Shown: positions 33,424-43,184, counted from the first letter of the stretch. The stretch is 64,000 nt of DNA from Saccharospirillum sp. (GCA_018402545.1 JAGYIL010000003.1:310001-374000), one strand, 5' to 3'. Program-made: numbers and translations. The notes: generated from the letters alone by a model not told the origin.

Positions 33424-34065
33424 TCAGTGCTTGCTTGCGGCTTGACCGTTCAAAATACGGGCATTCCACCAGAAGATCACCGGTGTGATTAAAGCGGTTG
33501 GACCCAACCAGGTGACCAGCTCGGGCAGAAAGGTCGCATTGACCACAAGCGCTGCTGTCAGAGTAGCAATGGTACCCGCCATCATCCGACCCAGATGCCT
33601 CGCAATACGCGCCCTGCCCGTGACTGGCCCTAGATTCCAGTCACGCCAGTCGGATAACGCGAGAGCGAGACCAATGCTGCCAAAAATAGCGAGAATCCAG
33701 GGCTGTGTTCCGCCTTGCTGCACAAAACCAAACACGGCCATCACCAGCATCGCCAGCCCGGCTACAGCCATCACGCCGCCAACAAGATGATCTGTAAAAC
33801 GAGGCTGGCCATCGCTCAACCTTGCTGCCCGCCATCCGGTAAAGACGAGATAGAAACTAAACACCCCAACAGCCAACAAAAAGGGGTTCGGCTGAACCTT
33901 CACCAACCAAAGAGTTGTGAGTGAGACGGTGAACATGGCCCCAACATAGACGCTGCCGGCTCGCCGATGCCATACCCCTCCTTTGCGTGTGGCCAGCGCA
34001 ATGCCTGCCATCGCCAACGCGATAAAACCTGCTGTAATATGAAAAGATAGCACCAACAAAGTCAT
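33424..34065 (-). CDS. DUF2306-like polytopic membrane protein
   Basis: A 213-residue membrane protein with about seven spans. HITAGFIALAMAGIAL, GGVWHRRAGSVYVGAMF and the later ARHLGRMMAG match the DUF2306-like pattern of conserved His in HR and RH pairs, which hints at heme or metal contact within the membrane. The function is unknown. The gene is divergent from a membrane-bound LytTR regulator 120 bases away. In known LytTR regulatory systems a regulator controls a neighbouring membrane protein, so these two may be linked; that is inference. Confidence 0.75.
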   Translation of the reverse strand: MTLLVLSFHITAGFIALAMAGIALATRKGGVWHRRAGSVYVGAMFTVSLTTLWLVKVQPNPFLLAVGVFSFYLVFTGWRAARLSDGQPRFTDHLVGGVMAVAGLAMLVMAVFGFVQQGGTQPWILAIFGSIGLALALSDWRDWNLGPVTGRARIARHLGRMMAGTIATLTAALVVNATFLPELVTWLGPTALITPVIFWWNARILNGQAASKH

Positions 34066-34185
34066 GACACCTCCCCAGGTTGTTTGTGATTTCAGCGAAG
34101 CTTGCCTCAGTAAAAACCGCCATCACATGAAAAATTCGCCAAAGGCCTGTAGCCTTCGTGAACGAATTGCCAGGATACATTGACG

Positions 34186-34977
34186 ATGCGTGAACGAATA
34201 AAACGACTGTACATCAACCTCGCCGGGCTACTTGCGATCGGTCTCGTGTTGGCGCTGATAGGGCCTTTCGGCACCTATGAACAGTTGCCGACGCTTGCGC
34301 GACTGGGGTACTGGCTGGTGGTCGCCTCGTTGAATGGTGCACTGGTTGACCTGGTCATTCGGCGGGTTGATGCTCAGTTGCCCGGGGAAATGCCGATGCG
34401 ACGCATCGTCGCCCCTTTTCTGGGTGCCCTGTTCGCAGCGGTACCTGCCACTGCCATCGTTGCCGTTGCCAATGGGCTCTTCGGTATAGGGTGGCCAGAG
34501 CGATTGCTGGTACTTTACTCTCAGGTCCTGTTTCTATTGACCGTAATCTCAACACTGATTTACACCCTCCAGGATTTGCACGAAATGGTCCAGGCTCGCC
34601 AGCCGGTAAGCCCTGAATCGCCCGCTGAACCAATTCAGCCAGCACCCGATAATTGGGCTCGCTTCAAGGAGCGATTACCCGAGCCCCCGGGTGGCGAGTT
34701 ACTCTGTCTGGAGATGCACGATCATTATCTGGCTGTGCACACGACGGCAGGCAAGCAACTGATCCTTTGCCGGATGGATGACGCTGCGAAAGAGCTGGAA
34801 AACCTGGGCCAGCGCGTACACCGATCATGGTGGGTGGCTACAACCGCTGTTGTCGGTGCCGAAAAAGCGGGCCAGCGACTCTTCCTCACCCTCATTGACG
34901 GCCGCCAGGTGCCGGTCGGCCGTACCTATCGGGATGAACTGAAACGAGTAGGATGGATCGATCGCCCGCAAAGATAG
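34186..34977 (+). CDS. Membrane-anchored LytTR-type DNA-binding regulator
   Basis: A 263-residue protein with four membrane spans in its first 130 residues (IGLVLALIGPFGTY, YWLVVASLNGALVDL, APFLGALFAAVPATAIVAV, LLVLYSQVLFLLTVISTL). A Pro-rich linker leads to a C-terminal LytTR domain (LLCLEMHDHYLAVHTTAGKQ, VHRSWWVATTAVVG, LTLIDGRQVPVGRTY). It probably binds DNA while in the membrane. It lacks a receiver domain. ATG 34186 is ten bases after AGGA; a TTG at 34180 is possible. Its divergent neighbour is the DUF2306-like gene. Confidence 0.85.
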   Translation: MRERIKRLYINLAGLLAIGLVLALIGPFGTYEQLPTLARLGYWLVVASLNGALVDLVIRRVDAQLPGEMPMRRIVAPFLGALFAAVPATAIVAVANGLFGIGWPERLLVLYSQVLFLLTVISTLIYTLQDLHEMVQARQPVSPESPAEPIQPAPDNWARFKERLPEPPGGELLCLEMHDHYLAVHTTAGKQLILCRMDDAAKELENLGQRVHRSWWVATTAVVGAEKAGQRLFLTLIDGRQVPVGRTYRDELKRVGWIDRPQR

Positions 34978-35077
34978 ATAAAGCACTGAGGACAGCATCC
35001 ACCCCACGTCCTTGGTTGTACCTCCTGCCTCCTTTATAGTTCGTGTCCCTGAAACACCCAACCGGATGCCAAACCCC

Positions 35078-38000
35078 ATGCCCCACGACACCCTACGCAT
35101 ACGCGGCGCACGCCAGAACAACCTGAAAAACCTGGATCTGGATATTCCTCTGGGCGAGTTGGTGGCGGTTACCGGGGTGAGTGGTTCGGGCAAGTCGACG
35201 CTGGCGTTCGATACCATCTACGCCGAGGGCCAGCGCCGCTACGTTGAAACCTTTTCAACCTATGCCCGCCAGTTTCTGGACCGGATGGATAAGCCCGCCG
35301 TCGACAGCATTGAAGGCATTCCGCCCGCCATCGCTATCGAACAAAGCAACACGGTGCGCACCTCCCGTTCAACGGTGGGCACCATGACCGAGCTGAACGA
35401 CTATCTGAAGCTGCTGTTCGCCCGCCTGGCGCATCTGTATTGCCAGAGCTGCGGCCATGAAGTCGTCAGCGATACCTCACAAAGCATCGTGAGCGCTCTT
35501 TATAAGGACTGGCCTGCGGGTCAACGACTGAAGGTGTGTATTCCCCTTCACGTTCCAGAGCGACTGAGCGATGACGAGGTGTCACAACTGCTCAATCAGC
35601 AGGGCTATGCCCGCATCCACAGGCGCGAGGGTAACCGGGTAGAGGTGGTGCAGGACCGCCTCAAACTGACCGAAGATAACCGCAGCCGACTGACCGAAGC
35701 CGTTGAAACGGCGCTGCGCTACGGTAAAGGCCATGTACTGGCATACCCCATGGATGATGCCCGTGAAACAGGCAAACCGGCACGCTTCTCCAGCCACCAC
35801 CATTGTGCCCGGTGCGATATCGACTACCCGGAGCCGAGCCCCAGCCAGTTTTCCTTCAATTCGCCCCTCGGTGCTTGCGAGAGCTGCCGGGGGTTTGGCC
35901 GCATCATCGGCGTTGACTATGGCCTGGTGATCCCCGATGAGCGCAAAAGCCTCAAAGACGGCGTTATCAAACCCATTCAGACGCCGGCTTACGCGGAAGT
36001 GCAGCACGACCTGATCCGTTATGCCAAAAAACGCGGCATCCCCATCGACACCCCCTGGTCCGAACTCAGCGACAAACACAAAGCCTGGGTAATAGACGGC
36101 GAAGGCGATTGGGACCAGGGCGTCTGGTACGGCGTTCAGGAGTTTTTCAACTGGCTGGAAAGCAAAGCCTACAAGATGCACATTCGCGTGCTGCTTTCCA
36201 AGTACCGCTCATACACCCCCTGCCCCAGCTGCGACGGCGCTCGCCTGAAACCCGCCTCGCTTTGGTGGCGGGTTGGCTCGTTGAAGGCAGCAGAGCAAGC
36301 GTTGGCGGGACAACCCCGTTTCGTTCCCGCAGGATCCAAACTGACATACGATACTTTTCAGCACCTGCCTGGCCTCAACATCGCCGATATGATGCAACTG
36401 CCGCTGTCGCGTTGTGCCACCTTCTTTGAGCAACTGGCCAGCACCGATACCGACGAACCGACCCAACTACTGCTGACCGAGATCCGCTCACGCCTGGGCT
36501 ACCTGTGCGAAGTCGGGCTGGATTACCTGACGCTGGACCGTCAGTCCCGTACCCTGAGCGGCGGCGAAGTTCAGCGCATCAACCTGACCACGGCGCTCGG
36601 TACCTCCCTGGTGAACACCCTTTTCGTGCTCGACGAACCCAGCACCGGCCTTCACCCCCGGGATATCCAACGGCTGGTCACAGTACTGCACCGACTGCGC
36701 GATGCGGGCAATTCCCTGCTTGTGGTCGAGCATGACCCTCAGGTGATACTGGCGGCCGATCGCATTCTCGATATTGGCCCGGGGCCTGGGAAAGCAGGCG
36801 GCAATGTTGAATTCTTTGGTACACCCAAAGCCCTGTTTCGGCGCAAGAACAACCTCACCGCGCGCTACCTGAATGGTACAGATCAGGTCAGCACGGCACC
36901 GGTCGCGACCCACCAGAGAACCGAATCCGCCCTCGTTATAAAAGGCGCTCGCGAACACAACCTGAAAAACATCGATGTACGCATCCCCCTCGGTCAGTTG
37001 GTCTGCCTGACCGGCGTCAGCGGTTCCGGCAAATCCACGCTAATGCGGCAGATACTGTACCCTGCCATTCTCAAACATCAGGGCGAACAAACCGAAGCAC
37101 CCGGCGCACACGACAGCATCGACGGTCTCGAGCACATCGACCGGGTAGTGATGGTAGACCAGAGCCCGATTGGCAAAACCACCCGCTCGACACCGGCCAC
37201 TTATGTCGGTGCCTTCGACACCATTCGCAAACGCTTTGTCGCCACACCGCTGGCTAAGGAGCGCGGCTATACGCCTGGCACCTTCAGTTTCAACTCCGGC
37301 CAGGGACGCTGCCCCACCTGCCAGGGCAATGGCTTTGAGCATGTGGAAATGCAGTTTTTAAGTGATGTTTATTTGCGCTGCCCGGACTGCAATGGCAAAC
37401 GTTTCCGCGACGAGATTCTGGAAGTCAAACTCCTGCCAAATTCAACCGATACCGAACGCTCAAACGCCGTGTCGATTGCCGATATACTGGCGATGACCGT
37501 GGCCGAAGCACTGGACTTCTTCAAAGACGAAACCGACATTCAGCGCAGCCTGCAACCCCTGGCCGATGTTGGCCTCAACTACCTGCAACTGGGCCAGGCC
37601 GTGCCCACCCTAAGTGGCGGTGAAGCCCAGCGGCTCAAACTGGCCGGGCATCTGGCAACGACGAGCACCAAGGGCAAAGCACGGGAACACACGTTGTTCC
37701 TGTTTGACGAACCCACCACCGGCCTGCACTTTGCCGACATCGCCACGCTGATGGCCGCCTTCCGTCAGTTGCAGGCGGCGGGCCACTCGCTGTTGGTCAT
37801 TGAGCACAACCTCGATGTGATGCGTGCTGCAGACTGGCTCATCGACATTGGCCCGGAAGGCGGTGACGCCGGTGGCGATTTGTTAGTCGCCGGCACCCCG
37901 GCTCAGGTAATGGCCAGCACCACCGGCTACACCGCCCGGGCATTGCAGGAGTATGAGCAATCTTTGGCTCAGGGAGGCAAGGGCGTTGCGGAAATTGCCG

Positions 38001-40660
38001 CCACTTATTCGGCACGGGTGAAGCAATCGGCTGACAACACCATCCGCGTTCATCACGCCCGGGAGCACAACCTTAAAAACATCGACGTGACTCTGCCACG
38101 CGACAAGCTGACGGTCATCTCCGGCGTCAGTGGCAGCGGTAAAAGCACCCTGGCTTTCGACCTGATTTTTGGCGAGGGCCAGCGTCGTTATCTGGAATCC
38201 CTCAACGCCTATGCGCGGCAATTTGTGCAGCCAGCGTCACGTCCGGATGTGGACGCCATTTATGGTATTCCACCGGCGGTGGCAATTGAACAACGCACCA
38301 GCCGCGGCGGGCGTAAAAGCACCCTGGGCACTCTGACCGAGATCTATCACTACCTGCGTTTGCTCTACGTAAAGTTGGGCACCCAGCATTGCCCGGATTG
38401 CGATGTCCCCATCGAACCGCAAACCCCAACCGCCATCTTGGCCCGCATCCAAAAAGACTTTCGCGGCCAGGCCGTCACTTTGCTCGCCCCCATGGTGGTG
38501 GCGCGCAAAGGCATTTACCGGGAGCTGGCGGAATGGGCGGCGGGTCGCGGTTACAACCGACTGCGCGTTGACGGCAGCTATCAACCGACGGACAACTGGC
38601 CACAACTTGATCGCTACAAAGAGCATGACATCGAGCTGCCATTACTTGAAATTACTGTCTCTCCCAAAAACGAGCGCGCCCTGACTCAGGGCCTTGAACA
38701 AGCCCTGAGCCTCGGCAACGGGCTGGTGATTGTCGCCCCAAACAAAACAGGCAAAGCCAGCAAGAAAAACGACCGGCTATTCTCCACCCAGCGTGCCTGC
38801 CCCAGCTGCGGCACCGGCTTTGATGAACTGGACCCGCGCCTGTTTTCCTACAACTCCAAACACGGCTGGTGCACCACCTGCTTTGGCACCGGCAGCCTGA
38901 TCAAAGGCTTTGATGAAGAGCAGACCGGCGAAGAAAACACCTGGCAACCGGAAGACGACAACCTAACCGAAAAAGTCTGCCCTACCTGCGAGGGCCAACG
39001 CCTGAACCCCACCGCCCTGGCCGTGCGCTTTCGCGACCGCTCGATAGCCGATCTGGCTGCTTTGCCGGTGGATGGGGCAGAACACTGGTTCAACAAACTG
39101 ACGCTCAACACCAAGGAACAGGCAATCGCCCGCGATCTGCTCACTGAAATGCACAGCCGTTTGCAGTTCCTGCAAAAGGTCGGGTTGAACTACCTGAGCC
39201 TGGATCGCGCTGCGCCGACCTTAAGCGGCGGCGAAGCCCAGCGCATTCGGCTGGCCGCACAGCTGGGTTCCAGCCTTCAAGGCGTTTGCTGTGTTCTGGA
39301 TGAACCCACCATCGGCCTGCACACACGGGATAACCGCAAACTGATCGAAACGCTGCGTGAACTACAGCAGCAGGGCAACACCGTCGTTGTGGTGGAGCAC
39401 GACGAAGATACCATTCGCGAAGCCGACCATCTGATCGATATGGGCCCTCGCGCTGGCGTCAACGGCGGCGAAGTCGTCGCCTACGGCAGCCTGAAACAGA
39501 TCATGAACAACAAGCGGTCGCTGACCGGGAAAATGCTTTCGCAACCGCTGCGCCACCCCATGCCGGATTTGCGCAACACCGAGATGCGCCAACTCTGGGA
39601 ACAGGAGAGCCTGCACATCCATGGCGCCCACCAGAATAATCTGCGTCAAATCGACGTGAGTGTGCCGTTACGCCAACTGGTCGCCATCACCGGTGTCAGC
39701 GGCAGCGGTAAAAGCACCCTGATACGCGGCGTACTCTACCCCAATCTGAAGCAAGCCATTGCCAGCCAGAACAAAAAAAGCAAAGCCAAACTCCGCTGGC
39801 AAGGCGCGGAAAAAATAGGCGGCTGGGAAAACATCGACCGAATTCTGGAGGTAGACCAAACCCCCATCGGCAAAACACCCCGTTCCTGCCCGGCCACCTA
39901 CATCGGCATCTGGGACAGCGTTCGCAAACTCTTCGCCGGTACCGTCGATGCCCGCCTGCGCGGCTTCACTCCGGCCAGGTTTTCATTCAATGCGGGCGAC
40001 GGTCGCTGCGACGCCTGTGGCGGTCAGGGCGAACAGAAAATCGAAATGAATTTCCTGCCCGACGTACGCGTGCCTTGTGATGTTTGCCACGGCTGGCGCT
40101 TCAACGACGAAACCCTGAGCGTCACCTACAAGGGCAAACACATCGGTGAAGTGCTGGCGATGAACATCGACGAAGCCGTCGACTTCTTCGCGCCCATCAG
40201 CAAAGTCCACCACGCCCTGAGTCTGTTGCAAGACGTCGGATTAGGTTACCTGACCCTCGGCCAGCAAAGCCCGACCCTGAGCGGCGGCGAAGCCCAGCGC
40301 ATCAAACTCGTTGCCGAATTGGCCAAGGCCAACACGACCCCGGAAGACAACAATGTTTCATACAACCGTGGCCGCCGCTCCCAGCACAACCTCTATGTAC
40401 TTGATGAGCCCACCGTGGGGTTGCACATGGCCGATGTGGACAAACTGCTGCGCGTGCTGCACCGGCTGGTCGATGCCGGCAACTCCGTACTGGTGATTGA
40501 GCATAACCTGGATGTCGTTGCCGAAGCCGACTGGGCCATCGATATGGGACCGGAAGGCGGACAGCATGGTGGGAGAGTAATTGCCCAGGGGACCCCCACG
40601 ACGCTGACAAAACGCAAGCGGTCTTTCACGGGCCAGTATCTGAAGGAACTACTGAGTTAG
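35078..40660 (+). CDS. uvrA: Tandem-duplicated UvrA-like protein (four ABC heads)
   Basis: A protein of about 1860 residues, twice the usual UvrA length. Two complete UvrA units are fused, the second starting near residue 985. Four Walker A motifs GVSGSGKSTL lie near residues 35, 647, 1017 and 1540, and four LSGGE signatures near 492, 845, 1382 and 1734. Zinc-type Cys pairs are present in both halves (CQSCG, CPTCQ/CPDC, CPDC, CDAC/CDVC). The first and third heads carry the UvrA motifs QRRYVETFSTYARQF and QRRYLESLNAYARQF. UvrA normally dimerises to find DNA lesions, so this chain could be a built-in dimer. Chlamydial UvrA has the same double layout. It may be accessory to a normal uvrA elsewhere. 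The start is uncertain: 35066 or 35078. Confidence 0.9.
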   Translation: MPHDTLRIRGARQNNLKNLDLDIPLGELVAVTGVSGSGKSTLAFDTIYAEGQRRYVETFSTYARQFLDRMDKPAVDSIEGIPPAIAIEQSNTVRTSRSTVGTMTELNDYLKLLFARLAHLYCQSCGHEVVSDTSQSIVSALYKDWPAGQRLKVCIPLHVPERLSDDEVSQLLNQQGYARIHRREGNRVEVVQDRLKLTEDNRSRLTEAVETALRYGKGHVLAYPMDDARETGKPARFSSHHHCARCDIDYPEPSPSQFSFNSPLGACESCRGFGRIIGVDYGLVIPDERKSLKDGVIKPIQTPAYAEVQHDLIRYAKKRGIPIDTPWSELSDKHKAWVIDGEGDWDQGVWYGVQEFFNWLESKAYKMHIRVLLSKYRSYTPCPSCDGARLKPASLWWRVGSLKAAEQALAGQPRFVPAGSKLTYDTFQHLPGLNIADMMQLPLSRCATFFEQLASTDTDEPTQLLLTEIRSRLGYLCEVGLDYLTLDRQSRTLSGGEVQRINLTTALGTSLVNTLFVLDEPSTGLHPRDIQRLVTVLHRLRDAGNSLLVVEHDPQVILAADRILDIGPGPGKAGGNVEFFGTPKALFRRKNNLTARYLNGTDQVSTAPVATHQRTESALVIKGAREHNLKNIDVRIPLGQLVCLTGVSGSGKSTLMRQILYPAILKHQGEQTEAPGAHDSIDGLEHIDRVVMVDQSPIGKTTRSTPATYVGAFDTIRKRFVATPLAKERGYTPGTFSFNSGQGRCPTCQGNGFEHVEMQFLSDVYLRCPDCNGKRFRDEILEVKLLPNSTDTERSNAVSIADILAMTVAEALDFFKDETDIQRSLQPLADVGLNYLQLGQAVPTLSGGEAQRLKLAGHLATTSTKGKAREHTLFLFDEPTTGLHFADIATLMAAFRQLQAAGHSLLVIEHNLDVMRAADWLIDIGPEGGDAGGDLLVAGTPAQVMASTTGYTARALQEYEQSLAQGGKGVAEIAATYSARVKQSADNTIRVHHAREHNLKNIDVTLPRDKLTVISGVSGSGKSTLAFDLIFGEGQRRYLESLNAYARQFVQPASRPDVDAIYGIPPAVAIEQRTSRGGRKSTLGTLTEIYHYLRLLYVKLGTQHCPDCDVPIEPQTPTAILARIQKDFRGQAVTLLAPMVVARKGIYRELAEWAAGRGYNRLRVDGSYQPTDNWPQLDRYKEHDIELPLLEITVSPKNERALTQGLEQALSLGNGLVIVAPNKTGKASKKNDRLFSTQRACPSCGTGFDELDPRLFSYNSKHGWCTTCFGTGSLIKGFDEEQTGEENTWQPEDDNLTEKVCPTCEGQRLNPTALAVRFRDRSIADLAALPVDGAEHWFNKLTLNTKEQAIARDLLTEMHSRLQFLQKVGLNYLSLDRAAPTLSGGEAQRIRLAAQLGSSLQGVCCVLDEPTIGLHTRDNRKLIETLRELQQQGNTVVVVEHDEDTIREADHLIDMGPRAGVNGGEVVAYGSLKQIMNNKRSLTGKMLSQPLRHPMPDLRNTEMRQLWEQESLHIHGAHQNNLRQIDVSVPLRQLVAITGVSGSGKSTLIRGVLYPNLKQAIASQNKKSKAKLRWQGAEKIGGWENIDRILEVDQTPIGKTPRSCPATYIGIWDSVRKLFAGTVDARLRGFTPARFSFNAGDGRCDACGGQGEQKIEMNFLPDVRVPCDVCHGWRFNDETLSVTYKGKHIGEVLAMNIDEAVDFFAPISKVHHALSLLQDVGLGYLTLGQQSPTLSGGEAQRIKLVAELAKANTTPEDNNVSYNRGRRSQHNLYVLDEPTVGLHMADVDKLLRVLHRLVDAGNSVLVIEHNLDVVAEADWAIDMGPEGGQHGGRVIAQGTPTTLTKRKRSFTGQYLKELLS

Positions 40661-40704
40661 TCGTCGGACTTGGGATAAATCGACTGCTGCTACGAACACA
40701 AGTC

Positions 40705-40951
40705 TGAATAGCCACCTCGTACATTCCCGTTAGGGGTGAGCCTGTCGAACCCCCTTGGGGATTGGGTTTAACCACTGATTGCTTATGCTCCCCAAGACCC
40801 TTCGACAGGCTCAGGGCGAACGGGAGTAATCAGAATAGCCACACGACACATTCCGTTCGGGGTGAGCCTGTCGAACCCCCTTGGGGATTGTGTTTAACCA
40901 TTGGTTGCTCTTGCTCCCCAAGACCCTTCGACAGGCTCAGGGTGAACGGGG
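40705..40951 (+). repeat. Two tandem copies of a REP-like palindrome
   Basis: A unit of about 127 bp occurs twice in a row. Each holds an inverted repeat gtgagcctgtcgaacccc ... cccttcgacaggctcaggg (about 40725-40825 and 40853-40951), and the flanks (gaatagccac, acattcc) are also repeated. The core cttcgacaggctcagg is a well-known bacterial REP-type motif and unrelated to copies A-H. It lies after the long uvrA-like gene. Apparent reading frames across it are not genes. Confidence 0.88.
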
Positions 40952-40995
40952 GTGGACTGACGTCATAATCGACAAAGAGAATTCAATGAGCCAAA

Positions 40996-41045
40996 ACGAA
41001 CATTAACGAAAATTATTTTGACATTTTCGAAAACAAATTTAGACT
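40996..41045 (+). promoter_or_regulatory. glpD promoter with GlpR-like operator sites
   Basis: TTGACA (41018-41023), 16 bases, and TAGACT (41040-41045) form the promoter. Three GlpR-type half-sites surround it: ACGAACATT (40996-41004), ACGAAAATT (41006-41014) and TTTTCGAAAACA (41024-41035). Repression released by glycerol-3-phosphate is inferred; no glpR gene is in the window. Confidence 0.6.
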
Positions 41046-41080
41046 AACGCTCATCGATCATCCTATTTCGTGGAGCGACC

Positions 41081-42652
41081 ATGTCTGTGCCCAACCCCAC
41101 TGCAACCAACCAAGCCGCCACCGTTCAACCCTGGAACCGGGACGATCATCTGGACCGTCTGGCCGAGGCCGAAGTGGATGTTTTGGTGATTGGCGGCGGT
41201 GCCAGTGGCGCCGGGGTATTGCTCGATGCGCTCAGCCGCGGGCTAACGGCCGCGCTGGTGGATCGTCAGGATTTTATGGCCGGTACCTCAAGCCGCTCCA
41301 CCAAACTGATTCACGGCGGTGTGCGCTATCTGGAGCAGGCCTTCAAAGGGCTCGATTACGGCAAGTATCAACTGGTTCGCGAAGCCCTGGCCGAACGCAA
41401 GCGTATGTTATCGATGGCTCCGCACCTGGCCTGGCCGCTGACGCTCATTACCCCGGTGAAAAGCCTGATCGGCCTGCCCTACTACCGGTTCGGCCTTGGT
41501 CTGTACGACGTTTTGTCCGGGTCACAACGACTGGGCAAATCGCGCATTGAAAGCACCGCCGAAATGAAACGAGCCTGCCCCAGCCTCGACATCAAACCCC
41601 TTAGAGGGGGCGTCAGTTACATGGACGGTCAGTTCGATGATGCGCGTTTTGGCATCGCCATGGTGCGTTCAGCCGTTGAACAGGGTGGTGCTGTTGCCAA
41701 CCATGTTGAGGTGAATGAACTGCTCAAGCACGACGACGGCACAGTCGCCGGTGCACGTTGCACCGACCTGCTCGGCAAGCGCTCACTGACCATACGCGCC
41801 AAGGCGGTGGTCAACTGCACCGGCCCATGGACAGACACCCTGCGCCTGCAGGCCGACCCGGACGCCAAACCGCTGATGACCGTTTCCAGCGGTATACACG
41901 TGGTGCTTAACAAGACCCTGCTGCCCGATGGTCGTGGCATTCTGATCCCTGAAACCGACGATGGCCGGGTACTGTTTATGTTGCCCTGGCTGGGCAAGAC
42001 CCTGGTCGGCACCACCGACGATCCGGCCGAACTGAGCGACCAGCCGCAAGCGAGCCAGTCCGAAGTTGATTACATCATCAAGCACATCAACGAATGGCTC
42101 GATGAACCGGTCAGCCACAGTGACATCAGCGCCACTTTCTCCGGCTTGCGCCCCCTGGTTTCCGACCCCGATGAAAGCTCCACCTCGGGTCTGACCCGCG
42201 ATCACGTAGTCCTGCAAGACAAAGGACTGTTCAGCCTGACCGGCGGCAAATGGACCACCTGGCGCCGCATGGCTGAAGACTGCATGGACATCGTCGTTAA
42301 AACCAAAGGCCTTAAAGCCAAAGCCTGTCAGACTCAGGAGTTGCGTCTGCCGGGCGCCAATGGCGACACCGCCGCCGCTGAAGCCGCATTAAAAGACCTG
42401 CCGGAAGACATCGCCGACTACCTGTGGCAAGCCTATGGCGACCGGGCCCATCTGGTGTTGGCGGTGGGCTCCCCGGAACGGCTGGTCCGTGGCGCGCCTT
42501 ACGTTGAAGCAGAGCTGGCCTGGGCAATGCGCTATGAAGGAGCCTGCAAGGCAGACGACGTGCTGTACCGCCGGTTACGAGTTGGCATGCTCGATCAGCA
42601 AGCGGCAGACCAGATCGGGGCGCGGTTGCAGCAGTTGGTAAACGCCGCCTGA
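41081..42652 (+). CDS. glpD: Aerobic glycerol-3-phosphate dehydrogenase
   Basis: A 523-residue membrane-associated flavoenzyme that oxidises glycerol-3-phosphate to dihydroxyacetone phosphate and feeds electrons to quinone. FAD-binding motif VLVIGGGASGAGVLLDALSR near residues 35-54, GTSSRSTKLIHGGVRYLEQA, and the C-terminal domain with LTGGKWTTWRRMAEDC. The N-terminal half (ALVDRQDFMAGTSSRSTKL, APHLAWPLTLITPV, PYYRFGLGLYDVLSG) reads closer to the mitochondrial GPD2-like branch than to E. coli GlpD. Single gene; GlpR-like sites upstream. Confidence 0.93.
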   Translation: MSVPNPTATNQAATVQPWNRDDHLDRLAEAEVDVLVIGGGASGAGVLLDALSRGLTAALVDRQDFMAGTSSRSTKLIHGGVRYLEQAFKGLDYGKYQLVREALAERKRMLSMAPHLAWPLTLITPVKSLIGLPYYRFGLGLYDVLSGSQRLGKSRIESTAEMKRACPSLDIKPLRGGVSYMDGQFDDARFGIAMVRSAVEQGGAVANHVEVNELLKHDDGTVAGARCTDLLGKRSLTIRAKAVVNCTGPWTDTLRLQADPDAKPLMTVSSGIHVVLNKTLLPDGRGILIPETDDGRVLFMLPWLGKTLVGTTDDPAELSDQPQASQSEVDYIIKHINEWLDEPVSHSDISATFSGLRPLVSDPDESSTSGLTRDHVVLQDKGLFSLTGGKWTTWRRMAEDCMDIVVKTKGLKAKACQTQELRLPGANGDTAAAEAALKDLPEDIADYLWQAYGDRAHLVLAVGSPERLVRGAPYVEAELAWAMRYEGACKADDVLYRRLRVGMLDQQAADQIGARLQQLVNAA

Positions 42653-42731
42653 GCGCGGCGCTCGGCGGTTTCTCATCGGCCCGGTGTCGCGGTACACTAT
42701 CTATCCGATGTAAACACCGTGACCCGTTACC

Positions 42732-43184
42732 ATGCCTTCAACCCAGGCCATTCTCGAAAAAGCCAGCCAGCACTGCCAGCAGCGCGGTGAGCGGCTGACG
42801 CCCAAGCGCAGCCGCATCCTCGAGCTGCTACTGGCAGCCGATGGCCCCAAATCAGCCTACGACCTGATCAGCGATCACGATCGCGCCTATGGCGAAAGCC
42901 CGGCCGCCATGTCGGTCTACCGGATGCTTAATTTCCTGGTCGATGCGGGCCTCGCTCACCGTTTGGCCACCACCAACCAGTTTATGGCCTGCGCGCACAT
43001 TGCCTGCGACCATGTGCACCGGGTACCGCAATTGCTCATCTGCGATCAGTGCCACCATGTTGAAGAAATTGGCCTGGGCTCCGACCTGATGAGCGAGTTG
43101 CAACACAGCGCCGACGCCAGTGGTTTCCGCATCGGGTCTACACCGCTAGAAATACACGGCCTGTGCAAGCGCTGCCAACACTAA
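42732..43184 (+). CDS. zur: Zinc uptake regulator Zur (Fur family)
   Basis: A 150-residue Fur-family repressor. Winged-helix part RLTPKRSRILELLLAADGPK and MSVYRMLNFLVDAGLAHRL. Metal-binding part with ACDHVHRVPQLLICDQCHHV and the C-terminal CKRC pair, which gives the two CxxC structural-zinc motifs and His/Glu ligands typical of Zur. With zinc bound it would repress znu-type uptake genes, none of which are nearby. A weak ribosome site precedes ATG 42732. Assigned as Zur rather than Fur on length and the Cys pattern. Confidence 0.85.
   Translation: MPSTQAILEKASQHCQQRGERLTPKRSRILELLLAADGPKSAYDLISDHDRAYGESPAAMSVYRMLNFLVDAGLAHRLATTNQFMACAHIACDHVHRVPQLLICDQCHHVEEIGLGSDLMSELQHSADASGFRIGSTPLEIHGLCKRCQH

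Noticed and set aside
35582-40610. Many long antisense frames inside the uvrA-like gene
   Set aside because: High-GC third positions create shadow frames; the sense strand has complete UvrA motifs throughout.
40762-40968. Short plus-strand reading frame after uvrA
   Set aside because: It lies wholly inside the tandem REP-like repeat and has repeated sequence of its own; not a gene.
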